64,000 nt of DNA from Schlesneria paludicola DSM 18645 (GTDB lineage: Bacteria; Planctomycetota; Planctomycetia; Planctomycetales; Planctomycetaceae): NCBI GenBank assembly GCA_945876035.1, contig CAMCMU010000008.1:59311-123310 (forward strand). The letters are read 5' to 3'. Numbering within the stretch: the stretch's first letter is position 1; the number at the start of each line of letters is the position of its first letter. The notes under the pieces are model-generated. The model worked only from the letters and a program-made list of their open reading frames with translations, was not told where the DNA came from and ran no database searches. The translations under genes were made by a program, and so were the position numbers. Of this stretch, positions 52,201 to 61,968 are shown in pieces.

Positions 52201-54159
52201 ATCCACTGCGACCAGCCACCCGACGGTTGTCGGGCACACGACAATTCCGCCTTCAGATCCCACCTGAGCGAGATACCAGCGGCGACCAATGTCCTTTTCA
52301 ATTTTGGTGTCAGAGTAGGCAATGAGTTGTGACCACAGAGGAACTCCAGTGGTCCGATCCAGTGTCCACAGACGAATTTCGTCCCCCTTCTCGGCCACGA
52401 CGAGCAATTCGTCGTGATCGATGGTCGGGACACCATGAAAATAGGAGCCCGACATCGGCAGGCTATAGGCCTCCTGCGATTCGGCTCCACCGATGCTCCA
52501 TAACGGTCGCCCCGAACGAAGGTCGTAAGAGGCAATCTGGTTTGTCCTCCACGGGACGCCATACGAATCCAGAACCGCATTCTCTCCGTCCCAGCCCCAG
52601 TGATGCCCCGGCTGTGTCCCCGAGAGAACTCCGTGATTCTCAATCATAAAAACCTGTCTTCCATCACTGCTGATGAGATTTGTTGTCCCGTCTCGAAAAA
52701 GCAGGCTTGTGAGAGGGTGATACTCAGCCGTCTGACCGAGAACATCATCCGTGATCGGCGGAACCCGCTTCTGCGGACCTCGCCAATCGTCGCCAGGCTC
52801 AATTTGCTGAGGTGCAAGTCCACCGATGATTTGTTCGGGCGAGATTCCTTCAATGCTCTCCCAATGTGTCTTGCCGGTTTCAATATCAACGGCACGAACT
52901 CCCCGAAGGTCACGGTAGAGGACATGGCCCTCGACGACCAAAGGCATCGACGTCAAAAGAGGCGTTTCGTCTTGGTCGAGTAAATCTTGGAGCAACCCCG
53001 TCACTTGCCGATTCACAGTTGGACTCGTCGTCATCGGAACGGACCAGATCGGTGACAGCAATGGATCGCCGCCGATGGACTTTCCGACTCGAGCGGCAGT
53101 GCCATGAAGTTGACGCCAGTCCGACAAGGACGGGACGCTGCGTTGACGACTGGGCGACAGACGGTTCAGCCACGTCGCCGGGTCAACGGGTCCGGTGCCG
53201 ATCATCACCGGCTTCCAAGCACCGCCTTTTGGGGACGCAATCATTGCGAGACTCGCTTTTTCGTGACCAGCGTTCCGAAAAGCAAACGCCGCTTTGAGAC
53301 GCCATGCACCGTTGTTGGTCACGTCCGCAGAGGCTTCCAAGAGCTCCGTAAACCACGCTGCCGCCAAACCGAATTCACTGCGATCAAGGTGCATACTGCC
53401 AAGATAATTCGCCGCTTCGTGACCTGCCGGTGTGTGGAAAAAACGAGTGGCAATGGTCACATAGTCAGCAACACGACCGGTTCCCTTTGCGCTCGCCAAC
53501 ATCCGCTGAGACAGTCCGGAATACTGCGCCCGATAATCGTTCAACAACTCGCTCGATGCCGATCCAAGGAGCTTTTTTGCAGAACGCCGAACAGACTGCC
53601 AGTGACCGTCCGGCAATCGGTGCAGTGAATCCTCGGGAAGGTCGAGCAATCGCTGCAACAGTTCCCCCGAAGCCTTCCAATCCTTGCGTTGGATGGCCGT
53701 TTCCGCCGTCCGCAGCATTTGCTCCACTTTCATGTCGCGCGGTGCACGACTGTCGATGACGTCGTGTTCACTCGAACGGCTGTGGTCTGTGTTGCCCGGG
53801 TTTTCGTTCGCTCGTAGGGCACCCCGCCTAGGTTGAAACCATCCCTGAATCCACTTTCGTAGCGGCTCAGGGTCGACGCGCGGTTCTTGTTGATTGTCGG
53901 GTTTGGCCGGTGCTGGCTCCGCTTGCGGTGTGTTCTTCGCGTCGTTAACAGCCGTGCTCTCCGAGGGATTGGCGTCGCCGACTTGAATTAGAATGGCGCT
54001 GCTGAACTCGGTGGAAAACATCAGCAAAAATGGACAGCCTGCGACGGCGGATCCACGTCCCAATACGTGCCACACGAGGTTCATCAACAGCGTGAATCGA
54101 CAACAGGAGTTGAATGAAAAACCGAATCTCTCACGGCGATACCGACGATTTTCAGTCAT
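49234..54159 (-). CDS. Very large PQQ-binding-like beta-propeller (BamB-like) repeat protein
   Basis: ATG at 54159; many blades: GVRAVDIETGKTHWES, IASYDLRSGRPLWSIGG, ILALNVLDGRLLWEKPKETW, IGAFALTTGRQIWTASL, ISVLDPSNGEEMWRREG. Confidence 0.88.
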   Translation of the reverse strand: MTENRRYRRERFGFSFNSCCRFTLLMNLVWHVLGRGSAVAGCPFLLMFSTEFSSAILIQVGDANPSESTAVNDAKNTPQAEPAPAKPDNQQEPRVDPEPLRKWIQGWFQPRRGALRANENPGNTDHSRSSEHDVIDSRAPRDMKVEQMLRTAETAIQRKDWKASGELLQRLLDLPEDSLHRLPDGHWQSVRRSAKKLLGSASSELLNDYRAQYSGLSQRMLASAKGTGRVADYVTIATRFFHTPAGHEAANYLGSMHLDRSEFGLAAAWFTELLEASADVTNNGAWRLKAAFAFRNAGHEKASLAMIASPKGGAWKPVMIGTGPVDPATWLNRLSPSRQRSVPSLSDWRQLHGTAARVGKSIGGDPLLSPIWSVPMTTSPTVNRQVTGLLQDLLDQDETPLLTSMPLVVEGHVLYRDLRGVRAVDIETGKTHWESIEGISPEQIIGGLAPQQIEPGDDWRGPQKRVPPITDDVLGQTAEYHPLTSLLFRDGTTNLISSDGRQVFMIENHGVLSGTQPGHHWGWDGENAVLDSYGVPWRTNQIASYDLRSGRPLWSIGGAESQEAYSLPMSGSYFHGVPTIDHDELLVVAEKGDEIRLWTLDRTTGVPLWSQLIAYSDTKIEKDIGRRWYLAQVGSEGGIVVCPTTVGWLVAVDRLRQSVMWAHRYQSASTKQERDPGTQLVSQRNLSSQWPPSAPMITAGVVVFTPPEEPVILALNVLDGRLLWEKPKETWLYLAGVFDEQVLLVGQTEIGAFALTTGRQIWTASLRDVGRPSGRGLVVENLFYQPVSTGEMVVLDIKAGKMLHRKQASDRFQALGNLAMHKGKLVALGPQGLVGFDQREATLSEIRRRQALNPTDAWALLHESELQELDGAHSSALPLLRAIDVTKLTESEKIRHHAALVESLATVIRLDPQARSDEMAELERLAVTATERQLHRELIAEKFVIEGRSSDAFHALLVMNDIGTERSAAGTGSEMTRTDDMLVSTQRAPWISGRLWNIWSTATGDQRAKIDSTVESLVAETLKTGIPQEPTAVTPPRGSATSITAKLLAFHPAATKLREVLVDDLAASGHFGAAQIELLSLAGCSDRTVAARAVERLARLMEQFQLPSDAAYYIQKLSTDFSDVSLGDGRTVAEFVQQRRTAGKTGLQDSRRLSAWGNQPLEIVQQGAASQHFASPAQDVSPSLRLPYYDSLSVEIHSQEQEQRLVLESLADGSYVSFAPLRGSRHNLNETLCSVDFLGHQIVIVNRDVLHVYSPIEGRHLWSKTLDETGDGGPSWRHVTRPQPQPMAEASRDTGHQLPLLQSAHFTGRLAIVQPGYLCVYGRRSISVLDPSNGEEMWRREGLPQYSQVVGHRDAIFILTPDTDTAWAFRALDGQPLVIEGLRTLLTNTLTTSGDAFVVLEQGGSSQRPSKTVLRLVNPLTQAERWKFEFPLGTFVSLLDGEELLIVSREGKAERIEIVTGHRSMLATLPTNALSGHRDHKYALTDGDKIYFVANKLDTERHIHHFGETLQSIPAHGSVSAWNRSDGGLIWSRELQHQNLIVERFRSLPVLLFVSRSSEQKRRKGKIHHAMMSVQAIHKESGTVLHDSTNPNAQSGFHSLELNPNEPSIELKSYSLRVKLRPRDHSATQTAPDATPSPDNN

Positions 54160-54815
54160 CCGACTGTCCCTCAATGGGTCTTGCAGGCCTCGAAATCCGA
54201 CTCGGCATGACAACAGGGAGTTATCGAAGTCCCCGCAGCGACGAACACCGATCATCCGTCACTCGCGGAATTATTGACAAATCCACGCCACAGGTCGAGT
54301 CCAGCCCCGACGCACGCAGCCACGTGCCTATTTGAAGAAAGCTCAGAAATTCGGTCAACTTTCTCGGAACGACGGATCACTTCGTCCGTACACAACACCC
54401 CCCCCCTGTGGTTCTCCGAATTTTCGGATGTTATCACGGGGATCTTCAGTCTATCGGCACGCCTCGGTGACACGAAATGCAATAAATCAGCGGATGGTTT
54501 CGTCGGGCTCGCTCCTCGCTCACCCAATCGACCGTAGCCTTCTTAATGAAATCGCCGATTTTATCAAGAATAACCCAAACTGCCCGCAGGCCGAGTTCCG
54601 TTAGGGACTCTTCACGTCAGCGGATGGCTATGTTTTTGACTTTCTGTTGTTGGACAGACCGATTCGTTGCAGGCTCCTGCGTGCATCGCTACACTGATGG
54701 GTCTTAATATTAATGCTTGGATTTGCGGTGGATGATATGAGCGGCTATGGTTCGACTCGTGTCCAACGAGCCGGGCCGTTTTTGAATATTTGCAACTCGA
54801 AAGGCGAAGAGCGTC

Positions 54816-55466
54816 ATGTCGAAGGAAGCGAAGTTGGTTGTCGAGCCGCGTGCTGAATTGGGTTCTGCGGCATGTCGTCGACTCCGCAAACGCGGTCTGG
54901 TTCCCGGCAATGTTTACGGACATGATGCCGATGCACTTGCCGTCGTTGTGTCATCCGAGGTCTTAACTTCGGTGATTAAGTCTGGCTCGCGAGTCGTCGA
55001 TCTCGAAGTCTCCGGAAAACACAATAAAGCGGTGATTCGCGACGTTCAATGGGACGTGTTTGGTCGGTTCATCGAACACTTTGATCTGCTGCGAGTCGAT
55101 CCGAACGAACGCGTTAACATTAGCGTTCCTATTGAGCTCAAGGGGACTGCCCCCGGTTCGTTGGCTGGTGGAATTCTCGAGCAACCGATGCACGCGTTGC
55201 TGATTGATTGCCTGGCCTACCAAATCCCCGATGTGATTCAGGTTCGGGTCGGCGCGTTGAATGTCGGTCAAGTGATCCACGTTCGTGATCTGGAATTGCC
55301 AGAGGGATGCCACCCACACGCTCAGCCAGATGCGATTGTGGTGCATGTGGTCAGAGTCCGTGAAGACGAAGCCAAGGACAACGCCGGTTCTGCCGAGCCT
55401 GAAGTGGTTGGCAAAAAGGTGGCGGATGCGGATGCCTCAGCAAAGGACGACAAGAAGAAAAAATGA
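54816..55466 (+). CDS. rplY: 50S ribosomal protein L25 (Ctc-type)
   Basis: LVVEPRAELGSAACRRLRKRGLVPGNVYGHDADALAVVVSSEVL; VIRDVQWDVFGRFIEHFDLLRVD; C-terminal TL5-like domain then lysine-rich tail. Confidence 0.93.
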   Translation: MSKEAKLVVEPRAELGSAACRRLRKRGLVPGNVYGHDADALAVVVSSEVLTSVIKSGSRVVDLEVSGKHNKAVIRDVQWDVFGRFIEHFDLLRVDPNERVNISVPIELKGTAPGSLAGGILEQPMHALLIDCLAYQIPDVIQVRVGALNVGQVIHVRDLELPEGCHPHAQPDAIVVHVVRVREDEAKDNAGSAEPEVVGKKVADADASAKDDKKKK

Positions 55467-55514
55467 TGGGGAAGAACACGGGTGGATTGATCTGATCTTC
55501 AGCGGAGGCCGCCG

Positions 55515-56096
55515 ATGAAGATCGTCATCGGGTTGGGAAATCCCGGCGACAAGTATGTGGGGACGCGACATAACGTCGGTTTTGATGTGCTTGCGGAGCT
55601 TGGGAAGCGTTGGGGTTTCAGTAGGCCGAAGTCTCGATTTGAGGCGGAGTTTACCGAGATTGCCTGTGGGGTTGAAAAGCTCCTGCTCGTCGCTCCCCAG
55701 ACATTTATGAACCTGAGTGGGCGAAGCGTGCACCAATTTGCCCGTTTTTTTCAGATTCCCTTGGTGGATCTTTTGGTTGTTTGTGATGATTTGAACCTGA
55801 GATTGGGACAATTGCGAATGCGACCATCGGGTTCCGCTGGCGGTCAAAAGGGGCTTTCCAGCATTTTGACATGTCTGGGAAGTGAAGAGATCCCAAGGCT
55901 GAGACTCGGAGTCGGTCGCCCCCCACCGGATTGGGATCCGGCTGACTATGTGCTATCGCGGTTCCGAAAAGAGGAATTGGGTCAAATCGATGAAGCAATC
56001 AGTCGAGCGGCTTCGTCCATCGAAGTGTGGGCCAAGGACGGAATGACGATAGCGATGAATCTGTTCAACGGAGAATCCGGCGTCGGGACAGAATGA
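55515..56096 (+). CDS. pth: Aminoacyl-tRNA (peptidyl-tRNA) hydrolase
   Basis: MKIVIGLGNPGDKYVGTRHNVGFDVL, LLVAPQTFMNLSGRSV, LLVVCDDLNLRLGQLRMRPSGSAGGQKGLSSI. Confidence 0.97.
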   Translation: MKIVIGLGNPGDKYVGTRHNVGFDVLAELGKRWGFSRPKSRFEAEFTEIACGVEKLLLVAPQTFMNLSGRSVHQFARFFQIPLVDLLVVCDDLNLRLGQLRMRPSGSAGGQKGLSSILTCLGSEEIPRLRLGVGRPPPDWDPADYVLSRFRKEELGQIDEAISRAASSIEVWAKDGMTIAMNLFNGESGVGTE

Positions 56097-56403
56097 AAAC
56101 TCGATGCCTGATCTGGCGGATTCGCGAACAGCGGGTTTTGCTTGGCGTGTGGATCACTCGAAGAGTGAATTTTGGTGTAGAAAAGCTATTGAGACCTCGA
56201 CCGAGTTGCAAATCGCTGCGAATGCGGTACAAAGTTTGACTTGCTTTAGTTGACAATTTCGTGACGGATGGCTGCGTGTTGGTTTGACTCGTCAAGGATG
56301 TCCTTATTTTGACGTGATGATTCAATCGGTTTTCAGTAGACAAAAACAAACCGGTTTCACGGTTGTTGTATTCAGTCGGCAGTAATTCTCGAAGGGGTTT
56401 ATT

Positions 56404-56841
56404 TTGGCAGAGTATCAGTATGAGGGGATGTTTCTGCTCGACAGCAACCGATTTGCAGCGGATGCCGAAGGGACGCAGCAAGTTGTTCACGGCATTCTTG
56501 ATCGCGTCGGTGCCAAAGTTGTGGCCTCCCGGCCTTGGCAGGACGGACGACTTTGCTACCCCATCGAGAAGCAACGCAAAGGGTTGTACTACCTGACCTG
56601 CTTCACCATGGAGGGAGATCAGATGCCAGAACTGAATCGCCTCTGTAAGCTGAACGAGACCGTTCTGCGGCAGTTGGTGATTCGACATTCGAAGGTGATT
56701 TTTGATGCCATGGTGGATGCTTTGACCTCGCATGACGGAGCGTTGCACAGCCCCGAACAACGTGCCGATCCTCGTGACCCCCGCTCCGGTGGATATGGCG
56801 AACGCGAACGAACACCGGATTCTATCGACGAAGGTCGCTGA
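56404..56841 (+). CDS. rpsF: 30S ribosomal protein S6
   Basis: AEYQYEGMFLLDSNRFA..; GRLCYPIEKQRKGLYYLTCFTMEGDQMPELNRLCKLNETVLRQLVIRH. Confidence 0.92.
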   Translation: MAEYQYEGMFLLDSNRFAADAEGTQQVVHGILDRVGAKVVASRPWQDGRLCYPIEKQRKGLYYLTCFTMEGDQMPELNRLCKLNETVLRQLVIRHSKVIFDAMVDALTSHDGALHSPEQRADPRDPRSGGYGERERTPDSIDEGR

Positions 56842-56928
56842 GTGACCGTTTTCAGTAATCGAACGACGCGATTCTGCGGAATTGTCGTGTCACGTGTTTT
56901 TGGAACTGGCCGCGAACGGAACTAAGTC

Positions 56929-57432
56929 ATGGCGAGCTTCAACAAGGTCATTTTGATTGGCAATCTCACTCGTGATCCTCAAGTGAAGTATACGACTGGT
57001 GGAACGGCTGTGACCGAACTCGGTCTAGCGGTCAGCCGCCAGTGGTTTGACAAACAGTCGAATTCCAAAAAAGAAGAAACGACGTTTGTCGATATCACCC
57101 TCTGGGGCCGCACTGCGGAAATCGCGGGTGAATACCTGGCCAAGGGCCGGCCAGTCTTGATCGAAGGCCGGCTTCAACTCGATACGTGGGATGACCGCGA
57201 AACGGGGCAGAAGCGGAGTAAGCTCAAGGTCGTCGGTGATAACATGACCATGCTGGGCAGCCGAGCGGATGGTGCCGGCGGGGGTACAGGTCGTGCCTCT
57301 CCTGCGTCACGAGAAAATAGTGGGGCTGATCAGGCTGGATTTTCGCAGGAACCGACGGACTATCCCAGCTTTGAAGAAACTTCCAGTGGCCCGTCGAGCG
57401 TTAGTCCACCGAACGATGAAGTACCCTTTTGA
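56929..57432 (+). CDS. ssb: Single-stranded DNA-binding protein
   Basis: MASFNKVILIGNLTRDPQVKYTTGGTAVTELGLAVSRQW; FVDITLWGRTAEIAGEYLAKGRPVLIEGRLQLDTW; acidic tip ...PPNDEVPF. Confidence 0.97.
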   Translation: MASFNKVILIGNLTRDPQVKYTTGGTAVTELGLAVSRQWFDKQSNSKKEETTFVDITLWGRTAEIAGEYLAKGRPVLIEGRLQLDTWDDRETGQKRSKLKVVGDNMTMLGSRADGAGGGTGRASPASRENSGADQAGFSQEPTDYPSFEETSSGPSSVSPPNDEVPF

Positions 57433-57566
57433 CCGAGATGAGATTGGCTGACGGATCGATTCCTGTTTGAGGACCGCCTGTCAGTCGGATGATGATCGCC
57501 AACGGCGGTCAAGCTTGTTTGAAATACAGTAACCAGTGGCGACTCGATCAGGGTCGTCGACTTTTC

Positions 57567-58085
57567 ATGGGATTGAGCACGATGCCACGCAGTACACATA
57601 CCGCTTCCGGTCGTCCACGAGTCACCCGTCAAATTGAACTTCTCTTGGCGGACGATGTTGAGTCGCTCGGCAAGCGGGGGGATGTCGTTCGTGTACGCCC
57701 CGGCTATGCACGGAACTATCTTCTCCCGAATGGTCTGGCGACAGTCGCCACGGAAGAAAACAAACGGCGCGTCAAACGACACCAGGAAAACCTCGAAGCC
57801 TTGGAAGTGGATCGTCTGAAGCAACTCAAGGCACGAGCCGAAGCGATTGGCAAGTACAGTGTCACGCTGGAAGCGAACGCCAACGAAGAAGGCCACTTGT
57901 ACGGATCAATCATGGGTCACGAGATTAGCAAGGCTTTGAAGGCTGCAGGATATGCGGTTGAACCGGACAATGTTCGTCTCGATGGCCCGCTGAAGGAATT
58001 GGGAATGTACACCGTCAAGATCCATCTGCATTCTGAGGCACAGTCCGAGGTCAAAGTCTGGGTTGTCCCTGCCGCGAAGAAGTAA
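57567..58085 (+). CDS. rplI: 50S ribosomal protein L9
   Basis: QIELLLADDVESLGKRGDVVRVRPGYARNYLLPNGLATVATEEN; LYGSIMGHEISKALKAAGYAVEPDNVRLDGPLKELGMYTVKIHLHSEAQSEVKVWV. Confidence 0.96.
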   Translation: MGLSTMPRSTHTASGRPRVTRQIELLLADDVESLGKRGDVVRVRPGYARNYLLPNGLATVATEENKRRVKRHQENLEALEVDRLKQLKARAEAIGKYSVTLEANANEEGHLYGSIMGHEISKALKAAGYAVEPDNVRLDGPLKELGMYTVKIHLHSEAQSEVKVWVVPAAKK

Positions 58086-58113
58086 TCGACAGGATTCCAA
58101 TTGTGTTTCGATG

Positions 58114-58142
58114 ACGACGCGCCCTGCCCTGTGGCGCGTCGT
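58114..58142 (+). terminator. Hairpin downstream of rplI
   Basis: Perfect 10-bp stem acgacgcgcc / ggcgcgtcgt with 9-nt loop, followed by ttcgtttc (weak T-tract). Confidence 0.65.
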
Positions 58143-58214
58143 TTCGTTTCCGCTGAAAATAACCGATGGTGAATCCTTCGGTGAGCGTTGCCTGTCAAAT
58201 GAGGACTGGTTGTC

Positions 58215-59588
58215 ATGTCCGAGTCACGGTCGCGAGCGGATTTTTCCGGGACGCATCTTCCGCCACAAAATCTCGTTGCTGAACGCAGCGTGTTGGGGAG
58301 TGTTCTGCTGGAAAATCATGCGATCGATGAGATCGCGGACATTCTTCGGCCCGAGCACTTTTACAGCGATATTCATCAATCGATCTATGCCGGAATTCTG
58401 CGACTGCATGAGAGCAACCGCCGTTCGGACGTCGTCACGCTGGCGGAAGAGCTCGATGCGCGTCTGCAGTTGGAAGACATTGGAGGTGCTCCCTACCTGC
58501 TCGAAATTTTGGAAACGGTACCGCATGCGGCACACGCGAAATACTACGCAGAGATTGTCCGTGACAAGTGGATTCAACGCAGTTTGACCAACGTCTGTAC
58601 GGAAATTCTTCGAGAGTGCTACGATGGTTCGGACGACACCGCCGAGGTGTTGCAGCGAGCGGAGCAGGGAATCTTTCAGATCTTGGAAAACCAGGAAATT
58701 GGCGTCAAGCTGAGCATGGACGAGATCATGCTGGCGACGCTCGATCGGATCAACACGCGACTGGGCAAGGACGGCTCGATCAGTGGACTTTCGACAGGAT
58801 TCGTCGAACTCGACCGTCAGACGAACGGCTTTCAGCCTTCGGAATTCATCATCATCGCCGCCCGACCTTCGATGGGAAAGACCGCGTTCGTTTGCAATAT
58901 TGCGGAATGGGTTGCGGGAGCGGGTGAGACCGCCACATTGATCTTTAGCTTGGAACAATCGAAGCTCGAACTCGCCGAACGGTTTCTGTGTATTCGTGCG
59001 AAGCTTGACGGACATCGCCTTCGCAAGGGGCAACTTGAACCCGCCGAACGACATGCCCTGCTCGAAGCCTCTTCGGAGTTGAGCAGGCTGCCCTTGTTCA
59101 TCGACGATCAACCCGGACGAACGGTCGGTCAGATCAGTGCGATTTGTCGGCGATTGAAGCGGCGTAACAATATTGGACTTGTGATCATTGACTACCTGCA
59201 ATTGATCGAGTCCGATGACAAGCGGGCCAACCGTGAACAGCAGATCGCACAGATCACCCGGCGTCTTAAGGGGATTGCCAAGGAATGCGAATTGCCTGTG
59301 ATTGCGTTGTCACAGCTCAATCGCGGAGTGGAACTGCGTGAAGACAAGCGACCACGCCTTGCTGACCTGCGTGAAAGTGGTGCGATCGAGCAGGATGCCG
59401 ACATCGTCATGTTTCTCCACCGTCCGGAAGCGTACAACCCCGATGATCGGCCCGGTTTGGCTGAGATCGTCGTCGCCAAGCACCGCTCAGGCCCCACAGG
59501 CATTGTCAACCTTCAATGGCGGCGTGAATCCATGCGATTCGAAGACTACGATGGAGGTGTTGATCATTCCATCGTCTCCGGTTTCTGA
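58215..59588 (+). CDS. dnaB: Replicative DNA helicase DnaB
   Basis: LPPQNLVAERSVLGSVLLENHAIDEI; LSTGFVELDRQTNGFQPSEFIIIAARPSMGKTAFVCNIA; LVIIDYLQLIE; LSQLNRGVELREDKRPRLADLRESGAIEQDADIVMFLHR. Confidence 0.98.
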   Translation: MSESRSRADFSGTHLPPQNLVAERSVLGSVLLENHAIDEIADILRPEHFYSDIHQSIYAGILRLHESNRRSDVVTLAEELDARLQLEDIGGAPYLLEILETVPHAAHAKYYAEIVRDKWIQRSLTNVCTEILRECYDGSDDTAEVLQRAEQGIFQILENQEIGVKLSMDEIMLATLDRINTRLGKDGSISGLSTGFVELDRQTNGFQPSEFIIIAARPSMGKTAFVCNIAEWVAGAGETATLIFSLEQSKLELAERFLCIRAKLDGHRLRKGQLEPAERHALLEASSELSRLPLFIDDQPGRTVGQISAICRRLKRRNNIGLVIIDYLQLIESDDKRANREQQIAQITRRLKGIAKECELPVIALSQLNRGVELREDKRPRLADLRESGAIEQDADIVMFLHRPEAYNPDDRPGLAEIVVAKHRSGPTGIVNLQWRRESMRFEDYDGGVDHSIVSGF

Positions 59589-59729
59589 CGTCGAAAATTC
59601 GGTCATTCGGCTCAAAAAAGACTGCTGCGAAGTCGGTCGCTGCCTGAGTGCGCGATCCAGCCCTAGCAAACAGGCCTGTCCCTGTGAGGGTATCGATTCC
59701 GCCTAGTTCCCTCATTCGCAGAGGTTCCC

Positions 59730-60833
59730 TCATTCGAACAGCGTGGCTTCGGCTGCCAGTCCCGGCCCGAAACCAATCGCGATATACGGCCCCACCGCCT
59801 TCAAGGCCTGTAATCGGTTGAGAATGAATAACAATGTCGGTGACGACATGTTGCCATGTTCGCGCAGGACATCACGCGAGACATCGAGATGACTCGGATC
59901 GAGTCGCATGGCCTCCGCAAAAGCCTGCAGGATCCGCGGTCCACCGGGGTGAACAGCCCACGCTCCGATGCTCTCCGGTCGAAGACCGAGATTTCCCAGC
60001 CATTCCGACAGCCACGGGTAGAGGTGCCGAGCCAGTAGTCCAGGAACACTTGACGACAAGGTCATGCGAAAGCCGTGATCGCCGACACGCCATGTCATGG
60101 CATCGCGGGAGTCCGGTAAGATCGTTGATCCGCTGGCCAAGATGCGAAACCGCTGCAACGAACCGGAACGATCGGCATCGGTGGATTGGATCACACACGC
60201 CGCAGCGCCATCGGCGAAGAGCGAGTTGGCGACGATCTGTTCCGGATCCCAACCGTATTGATAGTGCAGGCTGCACAGTTCGACACAACAGACCAAGACA
60301 ACGGCTGTGGGATCTGCAACAACGAATGAGTGGGCCACCCGCAACGCATTGAGCGCGGCGTGACAACCCATGAACCCGACCTGTGTCCGCGCCACCGTCG
60401 GCCGCAACGGCAACTGGTCGACCAAGTCGTAATCGAAGCCCGGAGCCGAGAAACCGCTGCAACTGACCGTGATCAGATGAGTGATACACCGAGACTCGAT
60501 GCCGCTCTGTTCCAACGCATTTCTCGCTGCCTCGACCGCCAAAGGCCCCGCCGCTCTCTCAAAAAATCTCAATCGCTCAGCTGTGGTCGGACCGACAGGG
60601 GATTCGGATGTGCGGGGTGGATAAAAATCTTGGCGTTCCGTTAATGTCCCGGCAGATTGTTTCAAGATCACCAACCGCCGAGTCTCGACGCCGGACATGC
60701 GATACAGAGCAGCGACAGACCGTTCCTGTCCCGCCGCTTCACAACAGAAGGAAACCGATGCTTCCCCCGCCAAATCCTGAGGAATTTGATGACTTGGAAG
60801 AGCTGTTCCCAACCCGGCAATGGACACACTCAT
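59730..60833 (-). CDS. Type III polyketide synthase (chalcone/stilbene synthase-like)
   Basis: Catalytic triad contexts: VGFMGCHAALNALRVA (Cys), IGAWAVHPGGPRILQAF (His), VLREHGNMSSPTLLFIL (Asn); C-terminal GFGPGLAAEATLFE. Confidence 0.95.
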   Translation of the reverse strand: MSVSIAGLGTALPSHQIPQDLAGEASVSFCCEAAGQERSVAALYRMSGVETRRLVILKQSAGTLTERQDFYPPRTSESPVGPTTAERLRFFERAAGPLAVEAARNALEQSGIESRCITHLITVSCSGFSAPGFDYDLVDQLPLRPTVARTQVGFMGCHAALNALRVAHSFVVADPTAVVLVCCVELCSLHYQYGWDPEQIVANSLFADGAAACVIQSTDADRSGSLQRFRILASGSTILPDSRDAMTWRVGDHGFRMTLSSSVPGLLARHLYPWLSEWLGNLGLRPESIGAWAVHPGGPRILQAFAEAMRLDPSHLDVSRDVLREHGNMSSPTLLFILNRLQALKAVGPYIAIGFGPGLAAEATLFE

Positions 60834-61036
60834 TCGCAAACCACCCTTTCCTGAAGGCTTCAAAAATTGTCCACCCCATTGCAGCACTGAGCAGAATTTG
60901 GAAAATTCCACCCGTTCTCGAGACCAGCGAAGCCACGCTGTTTGCCATCTTCGATGACAATGCTTCTTGATGGGCGGGGTTTTGTGCATCGAAAAAACGG
61001 TCGATAACCACGTGACGCAGGTATGCTACTGAGTGC

Positions 61037-61834
61037 GTGTTGACTTTGTCGGATTCCGTACGAAAAATCGTGACGCCGCTGTTTGGTGAATCTTTACGGG
61101 GAGTTTTTCGATTGGCGCATTTCCCGTGGCTGACCGAACGAATTTGTGAGCTCGAAGTCATGGATGATCCGGAACTGGATCGTCAACGTCACTTCACGGC
61201 CTTGCGGGGCTTGACCCGGCTGAATGGTCTGAGTGCGAGTACGAACATCGTTTGGTCGCCGATCGCGAGATTGGCTCAGCAACAGAATATCAACCGACTG
61301 CGCGTGCTCGATGTCGCGACGGGTGCTGGCGATCTGCCGCTCAGGCTCTGGCGAAAGGCTCGTCGAGCCAATCTGCAACTCGAAATTCATGGGATTGACA
61401 TCAGTCCTCAAGCACTCGATTTCGCCAGACAGAATGCCGAGGCTCAGGGAGCCAATATCAAATTCGGTCAACTCGACGTGTTGAATGGCGAGTTACCTCG
61501 CGGATTTGACGTGGTCATCTCGTCATTGTTCTTTCACCATCTGTCCAACCCTCAGGCCGCGGAATTGCTGCGTGGGATGGCGGCTGCGGCAAATCGGCTG
61601 GTCCTCGTCAGCGATCTCAGGCGGAGTTTGTCTGGATGGCTGTTGGCGCATGCGGCGTCGCGACTCTTCACAAGGTCTGATGTCGTTCATACCGATGCAC
61701 CGCTCAGTGTCCAAGCGGCGTTGACACTGTGTGAGATGCGCGCTTTGGCGGCCAAGGTCGGTCTCGAAGGTGCCAATGTGAATCGGCGTTGGCCCTGCCG
61801 TTTTTTGTTGGAATGGAGCCGCCCCCGTCATTGA
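61037..61834 (+). CDS. Class I SAM-dependent methyltransferase
   Basis: RVLDVATGAGDLPLRLWRKA (motif I), LEIHGIDISPQALDFARQNAEAQGANIKFGQLDVLN, FDVVISSLFFHHLSNPQAAELLRGM. Confidence 0.93.
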   Translation: MLTLSDSVRKIVTPLFGESLRGVFRLAHFPWLTERICELEVMDDPELDRQRHFTALRGLTRLNGLSASTNIVWSPIARLAQQQNINRLRVLDVATGAGDLPLRLWRKARRANLQLEIHGIDISPQALDFARQNAEAQGANIKFGQLDVLNGELPRGFDVVISSLFFHHLSNPQAAELLRGMAAAANRLVLVSDLRRSLSGWLLAHAASRLFTRSDVVHTDAPLSVQAALTLCEMRALAAKVGLEGANVNRRWPCRFLLEWSRPRH

Positions 61835-61968
61835 ACGGACCCGGTTGTCGTGAGGTTTCAGAGTCTTGGTTATCGAACGGCTGGTGTTCGTCGCAAATGA
61901 CGCTGCCCCCATCGGAGATCAGCCGGATTTTGATTAGGATACGGTGAGGCATAACAATCGTCGGAGAC

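Noticed and set aside
58224-59201. 325-aa minus-strand ORF opposite dnaB
   Set aside because: Completely antisense to the highly conserved DnaB frame; shadow ORF.
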